DNA of 64,000 nucleotides, from the NCBI RefSeq assembly GCF_016802725.1, contig NC_052669.1:12444770-12508769 (forward strand). Reading direction: 5' to 3'. Below, one piece after another: positions 55,414-64,000 of this stretch. Origin of the DNA: Solenopsis invicta (taxonomy: Eukaryota > Arthropoda > Insecta > Hymenoptera > Formicidae). Every line of letters starts with the position of its first letter. Position 1 is the first letter of the stretch. The position numbers and the translations under genes were made by a program. The notes under the pieces were generated by a model, which worked only from the letters and a program-made list of their open reading frames with translations, did no database searches and had not been told where the DNA came from.

Positions 55414-56954
55414 CTATAACAATAATTCAATATAATAATCACAAACAAAGAAACTGGTTAATGTAAAAAAAATAAAATTGCAAAAAGTAAATCCCATATA
55501 GTATATAACACTACAGTAATATTACAAAATGTAAATACAATGCTGTAATATTACTTGGCAATATAATATTATTGCATAAATATGCAATATTAAATGTCTG
55601 CAAAAATTCTTTGTACAAATAAATTTATGATATTTTGGTAATATTACTGCAATATTGTATTAATGTTTTTATAATATTATAATAATATTTCTCCGATATT
55701 GTGACCATATTCTAATAACATTACGGCAATTTGTTTAGAAAAATGTATTAATATTTGTAATATTTATATGATAACATACAATATTTACAATATTTCCAAG
55801 GTTAATAAAAATCGCATATTTTTTTCCAAGGTTAATAAAAATCATTAAAAAAAAAAGTTTTTTAAATACATGTTTTAAATGTTTCAAACATGTTTTAAAT
55901 AATAATACTTAATGTTTTAAACAATAATATATGTTTCAAATATGTAATATTTGCATAATATAAAGTTTGATTTTTCTTAATTTTGCTTTTTACAAATTTA
56001 AATAGAAAATAGACTTGCAATAAAACCGAAATTTTTAAATTTCAACAAATAAAAATATGTAATTCACACGGACATTAAGTATCTGAAATTATTTTTACAA
56101 AACTAAACAGAATTATATTGTCAAAACACTTTATTTATTTTAATTTTAATTTTGTAAGCTCACTTTTAAAAAGCACTATTTTATCATTATTATATTTAAA
56201 ATATAATTGAGAAATTTCATAATGTTCTGTCTTTTATTCTATCCTGTGTACGTAGCTTTTTAATTACGATAAATAGAATTTCCGCGTGTCGGCGTTTCCG
56301 TGTATTGCTCTGGCATATTATATTTTATTTATTTATGTTACAATACTTTATTTATGTTACAATGCGGTGAAATACGAGTGTTATTCGGAAAGTAAGATCC
56401 AAAAACAAATGGAAACTATGTAAAATCGGACTTTATTTTCCAAATAACCTTCGTATTTATAATATTTGCAAGATACTGCAATAATATTGCAGATCGATAC
56501 ACTATATTAATTCATTTGTTATATTATATTACAGTATTATAATATTATTTCAATATTGTAAAAATATTAGAATATAGTATATCGTAATATTCCCGGGGGT
56601 TGAGCTACCTACCGGGCGCGTCTCCGGGTGGCGGATAGGAGAACGACCGGAGGGGCCCGAGTCCCCCGAGGATAAAATCCTGTGTGGGATTAGGGTACTT
56701 CCGGTTAGTGGCGGCTATAACTGGTCTCCCAGGTGTAAAACCCTGCATTGGGTCAGGAAGGCCGCTACCGCGGACCAGCTTCCTAAGCCAAGCTGTAAGC
56801 TATCGTGGGGACGGCTGCGTGGCACTGAGGGAGCAGTGTCTCGAACGATGCCTTTGGGGCACCAGGCGACACCCCAGAGTAAATAACCTTACCCACGCAT
56901 GCGGGGCTCTGCGTGGGCGGACTTTTATTTCCCTAGCTGCTCGTGGGACTCTTT

Positions 56955-57987
56955 ATGGACTCGTTAAATCAACTCAAAGACGTAGTGAGGGAAATGGAGG
57001 GCTCGCAGTGCGGGACCTTCAGTGCGGAGGCGGCTGAGGGAGGTGCGGACGGGGCTCATCTGGGCTCTGGAAGCGCAACCGTCGTCAGCTCCGGCACACA
57101 GGCGGAGGCGGTGAATGAGGATGGGGCTCGTCCGGGCTCCGGAGGCGCCACCGTCGCCGCCTCAGAAAAAAGCTCCGCGCCAGCGGCGGGCCCTCTTGGT
57201 AAGAGGAACCGCTCTGGTGCGGAGAAAAGGAGTGCCAAACGAGAACGAAAGAAGTCTCAGTGCGGGATCTTCTCGGGCACCGTTACCCCCCCCCCGGTAA
57301 CAACGCCAAGGGAGAGGGAGAGGCACGCCGGCGGCAAACGCCGGAAGGGCTCCACGGACACTCCCCCTTCGGCGAAAGGAGCCGCTAAGAAGCATAGGGC
57401 TCAACATACTGAGACTTATGCCGAGGCGGCGAACCCTTTAACAAGGGTTATCCCGAGGAGGAAATTACTGCTGAGCGGCTGGCGCTTTTGAAGCTGGCCG
57501 TCAGCAGGGTAATTAGTGGGATCCGAGAAGGACCCATTCCATGCTTCTGTCGCACCTTCCTTAGGGGAGGAGCCGCGGTAGTTTTAGGCAGGGATAAGGC
57601 GTCCCTAATCTGGCTCGCTGAGCAGATGGGAAACATCTCTCCCTGGGAAAACGCTAAGCTCAAGGTGGAGAGCCCGAAGGTGCTTCAAAGGCAGCACAGG
57701 GCCGTGGTCTGGGTCCCGGGGGCTCCCAATAACCGGCCGCAGTCCTGGAGCGGCTGGAGAGGCAGAATCCTGGGCTCAGCACCGGGAGCTGGAAGATGGC
57801 TGAGAACGTAGGAGCTACCAGGGGTGGTAGGAACCTGGTTCTCAGGATTCCAGAGTCCAGCGTCCTCAAGCTGAAGACGCTGGACTTCAAGCCCTACCTC
57901 GGGCTCGACCAAGTCACCTTCAAGGTGAGCGGGGCTCAAGGTGGGGATAGGCAGGGCGAGAAGGGGCCCCCTGTGGACAAATCGTAA
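56955..57987 (+). pseudogene. LINE ORF1 (gag-like) with frameshifts
   Basis: It starts MDSLNQLKDVVREMEG, then has a low-complexity region of glycine, alanine and serine with repeated GARPGSG and GTFS motifs, a basic KRNRSGAEKRSAKRERKK patch, and TYAEAA. A frame change near 57480 leads to CRTFLRGGAAVVLG and SLIWLAEQMGNISPW, and another near 57800 leads to LVLRIPESSVLKLKTLDFK and YLGLDQVTFKVSG. The last two resemble the domain of unknown function found at the end of ORF1 in many insect LINEs (DUF4780-like), presumably RNA-binding. At least two frameshifts are present. Confidence 0.7.
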
Positions 57988-60900
57988 AGTTCGATCGTCC
58001 CGGGGTGACCTTTATTCAGATCAACTTGCATCACAGCAAAAAGGCCTCGGAAATTCTGTCGAGGAAGCAAGCTGTGGTGCACACAGCCATTTCACTAATA
58101 CCAGAGCTTTGGCTCGTCTGGGTCGTATCAGTGGCGTGGCGGCATGCGGGAAAATATTTAAGTCTCCGACAGCCAAAAAGCCCAGAGCCTGCGTAGCGTT
58201 GACGCCCGACTAATTCCACATTTATGTTCCAGAGATGTGGCGGTGGTCGAGCTTGATGTCGCCGATTCCTTGGGAAACAGGAAGAGGGTGGTGGTGTGCT
58301 CCGCGTATTTTCCTCACGAGGGGGCCCCGCCGCCGCCGAAATCGGTGACCAGACTGGTCGAGTACTACCAGAATGAGCGGCTTCCCCTGATAGTGGGGTG
58401 CGATGCTAACTCGCACCACACGGTCTGGGGAAGCACGGACACCAACGATAGAGGTAAAAGGCTGTTGGAATTTCTAGCGTCGACGGACCTGGAGATTCTT
58501 AACAGAGGTAACGAGCCCACCTTTTGCACGGCGGTGAGGAGAGAGGTTCTCGACCTTACTATCTGTTCCAGGTGTATATCAAGGGACGTGGTCGGATAAA
58601 GAGTCTCGCGCAAACCTTCTCTGTCGGACCATAGGCAAATCACCTTCAAGCTGGCTTGGGCCAGAGGAGAGGTGGCGATGTTCAAGGATCCTAGGATAAC
58701 CAATTGGGACTTCTATCGGGTGGACTTGAAATGCTATCTCAAGGGCTTCCCAAGGAGGCACGGGACCGAGGAGGAACTGGAGCTCTGCGTAGATCATCTG
58801 CAGAGGGCTCTGGTGGAAAGCTACAAAAAGAACTGCCCGGAGAGGGCGGTTAAAAACTCTAGAGGCAACTCCTGGTGGAGTCCTAAGCTGCAGAAGCTCA
58901 AGAAGTGCGGCTTGGAGGGCCTGGAATAGGGCCAGGAAAACGGGCCATCAGTCGGACTGGGAATTTCATAGAAGGACCCAGAAAGACTATAAAGACTCTG
59001 TGGTGAAAGCCAAAAAAAGAAGCTAGAGAGAGTTTTGCGAGTCGGTAGAGGGTGTGCCCAAAACCGCAAGACTATGCAGAATTCTAGCCAGGAACCCAGA
59101 CGCCGTCCTGGACTCCATTAGTCTCCGTGATGGGACAATGATGACCGGGGAGCAGTGCCTGGTGCACTTGCTGGAGGCCAGCTTTCCGGGCTTTTGTAGG
59201 GAGCACGGAAAACTGTTCGCCCACGAAGCGGTGAGCTCGCGCAGGGCCCGTAAGGCGGACTGGGGATTAGCGGCCAGTATTGTTAAGCCCAAAAAAGTGA
59301 AATGGGCGATAAACACCTGCAAACCCTTTAAGTCGGCGGGACCAGATCAAGTCTTTACGGCTCTTCTACAGGAGGGGCTGGAATTGGGACCTCTGACAAG
59401 GACTTTGAGGGCATGTTTGGCTCTGGGCCATACGCCTAGTGCATAGAAACTGGCGAGAGTGGTATTCATCCCAAAGGTGGGAAGAGCAAGCTACTCTTCT
59501 GTTAAAGACTTCAGACCGATAAGTCTGACTTCGTTTCTCCTGAAGATTCTGGAGAAATTGGTCGACGCGTATGTGAGGGACGTTGTTCTTCCGCGGCGCC
59601 CCTTGCACCACGCGCAGCACGCATAATGCATGAGCTACTCGGAGACGGCTCTTCATGCTCTGTGTCGTTTATTGAGGGGCAAATGGAGAGGGGCGGCTAT
59701 GCGGTGGGCACCTTCTTAGATATAGAGGGTGCTTTCAACAACACCCCGTACAAGGTGGTGTGTGAAAAAACGTTGTACAGGGGTGTGCCGGAGAAACTCG
59801 TGGAGTGGATCCGGGGCATGTTAGGGCGACGAGTTGCAGCTTCGTTGGGAACAACGAAGGTCAGTGGATGACTGGAGAAGGGGCTCTCAAGGTGGGGTGC
59901 TCTCTCCACTGTTACGGTGCCTGGTGGTGGATGAGCTGCTCGAGAGGCTGAGTGAGAGGGGCTTCTTTGTGCAGAGCTACGCTGATGACGTGGCTCTACT
60001 AGTGCAAGGACCCTTTTTTGGGCCTCTCTTGGAGCTCATGCAGAACGCACTGGGAACAGTAGAGCGGTAGTGCAGGGGGACCGGTTTGTCAGGGAATCCG
60101 CTGAAAACGGGGCTCGTTGTTTTCACCCGCAAATATAAAGTGGGCACTATAAAAGGGCCCATCTTTGAAGGTAGAAGACTAGCCCCAGCTGAATCGGTGA
60201 AATATCTGGGGGTGATCCTAGATAAGAAGCTGTCCTGGAGGGAGCATCTTAAAAGCCTCTGTAAGAGTCTGTGCTCTTACTTCTGGATGTGCAGGAGAAT
60301 CGTGGGTCAGACGTGGAGGCTGAAGCCCAGGATGGTCTGTTGGATCTACACTGCAATACTTCGACCCAGGCTCACGTACGCAGCAGTTGTGTTGTGGTCT
60401 AGGGCGCAGAAGAAAGCGGCAATGGTAGCGCTTAAGCACGTCAAAGCTCTAATTTTAAGAGGGGCCCTGGGTGCAATGCAACCACGCCGGTGGCAGCCAT
60501 GGGCATTTTGCTCGGGATTAAACCACTTCACCAGGTGGTGATGGGGACGGCGGCGATCGTTGCACACCGACTAGCCTGTGAACTAAAGTGGAAGAAGGGA
60601 ACTGCGCACACTAGGTTCCCCAACGGCGTGCTGACCGATTCCATCTTTGGAACAAGGCAAGATAGGATGCCAGCAGTTCGGACCCTGGACAGGCGCTTTA
60701 AAGTGCAGGTCACAGGGCTCGTGGAAAAAACCCGGGGCACTGGTTCAGGCCTGGGACGGGGACGTCTGGTTTACAGATGGCTCCAAGACGGGTACAAGCT
60801 CCGGCGCAGGCATTGTTTGCCGACAAAGGAGGATGGCGAAAAGCCTGCCCCTGGATGGGTACGCCACAGTTTTCCAGACGGAGATCGTAGCGATCCTAAG

Positions 60901-61580
60901 ATGTGCCCAACTGGCCCTGGAAGGAAGGAAGACAGGTGGGCGCGTGAGACAGTCAAGCTATCAAGGCACTTGAAGCTCCGATTTGCACCTCGCTGGTGGT
61001 CTGGGACTGCAGAAATACACTGGAGAAGCTGGCGAGAGATAAAGAAGTTATCATAACCTGGGTCCCCGATCACTCGAGGATTGAGGGCAATGAGGAGGCC
61101 GATCGGCTCGCCAGGGCCGCATCAAGAATGAAGGTGTTCGGGTCGGGACCGGTGCTGGGGGTCCCTTTCTGTCTTGGCAGGAGAAGACTTCGGGCCTAGT
61201 TCCGGAACGAGCACCTCGAGTTTTGGAAAAATATGCTGAGGACCAAATGTCGACAGGCCGGGGCTCTACTAGGGGAAACACCTAGTGAGGGCCTAGTCGG
61301 GAACATAAGGTCCTTGAGCAGAAGAGACGCCAGGTTAGTAGTGCAAATACTGACTGGCCATGGAGCCCTCAATTACCACATGCACAGGCTGGACCGATCT
61401 GATACGGCCGAGTGTAGGGCTTGTGGGGAGGAAGAAGAGACAAGTCTCCACATTCTTTGTCCGGCCTATGCGGGGCTGAAACTAAAACTGTTAGGCTCGG
61501 CATTTCCCAAGCCAAGGCAGATTAGCAGGCTACCTATGAAAGACCTGAGTCTCTTTTGGAGGAAATCGGGGCTCCCATAG
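57985..61580 (+). pseudogene. LINE ORF2 (endonuclease, RT, RNase H, CCHC), frameshifted
   Basis: The endonuclease has VTFIQINLHHSKKAS near 58010, then VCSAYFPHE, GCDANSHHTVWGS near 58400 and LSDHRQITFKL near 58625. The RT follows in pieces: FKSAGPDQVFTALLQEG, DFRPISLTSFLLK near 59515, YAVGTFLDIEGAFNN, QGGVLSPLL and SYADDVALLVQG near 59980 with the catalytic aspartates intact, then VKYLGVILDKKLSW. RNase H has DVWFTDGSKTG near 60760 and ITWVPDHSRIEGNEEADRLA near 61055 (family norm WVPGHSG). The zinc finger CRACGEEEETSLHILC is near 61415. Stops near 58599, 58927, 59445, 59870 and 60070, plus frameshifts, inactivate it. Confidence 0.88.
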
Positions 61581-62460
61581 GTGGCGAATGACTGAAGGCT
61601 GACACAATGGACAACAGTCTGCGTGCCGTAGGCGGATCTTCGACCCGAGGACCGCCCCCTCAGTTCTATTATTATTATTATTATTATTATCATCAGTATT
61701 ATTATTATTATTATTATATCGTAATATTACCATAATGCAAATATTACAAAATGATATATCGTGCTATAATATATTATTGTAACATCGTACAAATATTAAA
61801 ATAATAAATCGCACTGCAATATTACTATAATATCATACAAATATTGTAATGTGATAGATCACACTGCAATAAGAAAAGAATTCTATCGTAGTTATTACAT
61901 AAATACATAAAAACATATATAATACAGTAGCTTTATATTGACTGTGCTCAGTCATGCTCCTATATACAGAATATTCAGCGTAATTTTTTAGGAATTTCCG
62001 ATAGTTCAAAAAAGAATATTCATTTATTTCATGCAAGGTACATGTAATAAAAAAATATTAAAAAAAATTAAAGTGCTTTAAATTGTTTAATACCATACAA
62101 TTTCTTTCATAATATTCGTCTTCAAGACAAATTCAACGCACTATCGATCACTATTATTGACATTTTATTTGGCTAAAAATGTATACAAGATATAAACATG
62201 TACATAGGTATGTATTATTGTATTGTGTGTGTACGTGTATATATTAATAAAAAAAAATATAAATCACTAAAAAAAAGTAATTTATCGTAAGTAAATATTT
62301 AAATCGCTTGTCTCTTTCTGTAATACAACGTTTTGCTCTTCTTAATAAATTACTATGCATAGCAGTTATTCTATTACTGTGATCCAAAATTGCATAAGCT
62401 GTAATTATCCTTTTTTTAAGATCTTGAATACTGCTCTATATAAATAATGTTGCAATTTAA

Positions 62461-62491
62461 TACATATATATATATATATACATATATATAT

Positions 62492-62540
<49 letters not shown>
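62461..62540. repeat. (TA)n microsatellite, probable LINE tail
   Basis: This long TA run with two small interruptions abuts the 3' end of the minus-strand LINE. It probably began as that element's simple-repeat tail. Confidence 0.85.
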
Positions 62541-62546
<6 letters not shown>

Positions 62547-62627
62547 CTTTATTCCTTGCGGAGTACACTGCGAACCTCCGCTCCGCTTACAAAGTTTCAA
62601 CATTTTATTCCTCGCATCCTTTACAAC

Positions 62628-62674
<47 letters not shown>

Positions 62675-64000
62675 GATCACTCATCCATCCATACCCCCAC
62701 ACTCACTCTCTGGACCTCCGTTTCCGCTGCATTTTCTTCTCTTCCTTCCACACTCTCATTCATACCCAACCACTCTCCTTCCTTCCTCATCTCCTCATCC
62801 AAATCTCTCCATCCCCGTCCTCTCCCACCAAGACCTCATCCACCATCTCCTGCCATTCCTTTTCAACTCCCCAATTCGTGCATTCCTCCCATACGTGCTT
62901 CCAAGTTTCCATTCCCCCTCCACATATCGTACACTTCCTTTCCTCATCCCCTTCCAAATATCTACTCCCCATCATCCCGTCTCCCAGCCTATACTTCGCC
63001 ACTTTTTGTCATCTTTGCTCCTTCCATCCCCTTTTTAGGTACTCTGGCAACCAATTACCTTTCACCTTACCATACCATATGTTGAATCTAGAGCCCCTGA
63101 TTTTCTCCCATCTTTCCTCCTCCTGCCATCTACTCTCTTGCCACTACCTCTTCCCCCCTCTCTCATCTTTTCTATCTCAATGAAGCTGCAGCTCTTCTCC
63201 TCATAAAAATCTCTCCTTTCCTCTTCCCATTTACCCATCACTTTTCCTACCTTCGCTCTATCTTCCATTTCCTCCAAACACAACCTCGCCAGCTCTTCTC
63301 CCCTTCCCTCTCCCAGTTTCTTTTCATAACTCCATGCCCTCAATCCTGCCCTCCCCCTCAACATTTCCCTCTGCATTTCCTCCCTTACCATCTACCCCGG
63401 TGTGTACCTCCCAACTCCCAAAATCCACTTCAAGAACCTGTACTGTATCCTCTCTACCTTCTTTCTTTCTTTTCAGCTCCATATCTCCATTCCGAATCCC
63501 ATTACCGTCCAAACCAATCTATCAAACAACCATATCTTTCTCAACCAATCTTTTTCAAACTTCCTCTTTCCTATCCCCTACACTTCTCTCCTCACCACCG
63601 CTCCCTTGTTAACTCACTCCTCTATATGTTTTTTTCTGACCCCCATTTGCCATCATTACATACCCTAGATATTTGTATTTTCTCACCTCTTCTATCTCTC
63701 TTTCTTTCCATTTCCACTCCATCTTTTTCTGTCTCCCGCACCCCCTTCTACACCTTCGTCTTCTCCACATTGACCTCTAATCCCTTCCGTTCTACATAAC
63801 TTTCCAGTGCCTTAATCATCCTTTCCATCCCTGTCTCCTCCTCTGGAACCACTGCCACATCATCTGCATACGCCAATGAGTATATTTTCCTTCCCTTTAT
63901 CATCACTCCCCCTACCCCTCCCTCTCTAACTGCTCATCTAAATCCGCCAGCAACAGCGTAAATAAGCATGGGCACCCCTGTCTTACCCCTCTCCCCGTCC
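62541..64000 (-). mobile_element. LINE 3' half, minus strand, running off the right edge
   Basis: Read on the minus strand from the right edge: RT palm, thumb, CCHC finger, stop near 62690, a short 3' UTR with AATAAAGTACC near 62550, then the TA tail. An extra (GA)n expansion at 62628-62671 lies near the ORF end. The region is strongly purine-rich on its sense strand, which creates long artefactual antisense frames. The 5' part is beyond position 64000. Confidence 0.85.
62690..64000 (-). pseudogene. LINE reverse transcriptase C-terminal part, frameshifted
   Basis: Minus strand: IKGRKIYSLAYADDVAVVPE at about 63900-63841 gives the catalytic YADD. It is followed by ALESYVERKGLEVNVEKTKV, MEWKWKEREIEEVRKYKYLGY, a thumb with MGFGMEIWSWKERE, IQYRFLKWILGV, and then AKYRLGDGMMGSRYLEGDEE and RKCTICGGGMETWKHVWEEC, the CCHC finger near 62935. 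Its frame changes several times, so this copy is dead. No RNase H is seen after the RT. It belongs to the same group as the fragment at 40640-41100. I do not assign a clade. Confidence 0.82.

Larger units (their letters stand above)
56592..61714 (+). mobile_element. GC-rich LINE with RNase H (LOA/R1/I group), full length, 14-bp TSD
   Basis: The flanking duplication TATATCGTAATATT occurs at 56578-56591 and 61715-61728. The element starts CCCGGGGGTTGAGC and ends in an (ATT)n tail at about 61663-61714; the tail makes the right limit fuzzy by a few bases. Order: 5' UTR, gag-like ORF1, endonuclease, RT, RNase H, CCHC finger. The GC content is strikingly above the AT-rich flanks. Full length but with many frameshifts, it is an old complete insertion. 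Confidence 0.9.
55414..64000 (-). other. ATP-citrate synthase intron, partial (>8.5 kb)
   Basis: No upstream exon of the gene is recognisable up to position 64000. 55430-56590 and 61715-62060 are AT-rich with recurring words such as AATATTGCA, GTAATATTAC and TGCAATATT. They flank the RNase-H LINE and read as one block interrupted by it. 62060-62455 shows nothing recognisable. Two LINEs occupy the rest. Confidence 0.8.

Noticed and set aside
56684..57037. 117-residue frame at the LINE 5' end
   Set aside because: It covers the GC-rich 5' UTR and overlaps the gag-like start in another frame; no recognisable protein.
57056..57939. Several 60-84 residue frames on both strands
   Set aside because: They are alternative-frame shadows in the GC-rich LINE ORF1.
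62556..63668. Long plus-strand frames rich in S, P, L and H
   Set aside because: They are antisense shadows of the purine-rich LINE RT on the minus strand.

Overview
The window is AT-rich, intron-dominated animal DNA with no operons, ribosome binding sites or CRISPR. It is most likely from an insect. Its LINEs, Penelope-like elements and mariners look like those common in ant genomes, so Formicidae is my best guess, from recognition rather than a search.

One host gene spans the window on the minus strand: ATP-citrate synthase (ATP-citrate lyase). Five internal exons are visible, in transcription order: 55413-55095, 50794-50356, 18388-18063, 11409-10890 and 850-545. All have GT..AG borders and matching phases. 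Together they give about 637 codons of intact protein, from the citrate-binding region through the phospho-histidine region into the citrate-synthase-like lyase domain. Earlier exons lie beyond position 64000 and later exons lie before position 1. The introns are 4.3, 32.0, 6.7 and 10.0 kb, and the two partial introns run off both ends.

Nearly everything else is transposable elements, many with target-site duplications I could read. From left to right: a dispersed repeat copy (1-440); a hairpin MITE and a decayed non-LTR element with PHD-like and CCHC fingers (3.45-8.47 kb); a hAT-like MITE (9365-9613); an element with CCCAGACAGC ends (9911-10765); a 3 kb element with CCCAAT ends (12209-15208) that holds a TTAA-flanked element, a tandem-repeat element and a 5S-rRNA-derived block; a 1.7 kb foldback with 9-bp duplications (15580-17306); MITEs at 18.7, 20.0-20.5 and 22.1 kb; a mariner (23403-24686) between SINE-like repeats; two nested elements with CCC ends (25277-28075 and 25557-27229); a palindromic TA MITE (28348-28804); a Penelope-like element shattered by nested insertions (34.2-40.2 kb); a second mariner and two more Penelope-like copies (41.2-46.4 kb); an RTE element with an intact 1026-residue ORF but a YADN active site (51008-54453) inside an 8-bp-duplication MITE; a GC-rich RNase-H-bearing LINE with 14-bp duplications (56592-61714); and the 3' half of another LINE running off the right edge.

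The pattern that most deserves follow-up is architectural. Several non-autonomous DNA elements here, with different ends, all have interiors built from their own short degenerate tandem repeats.
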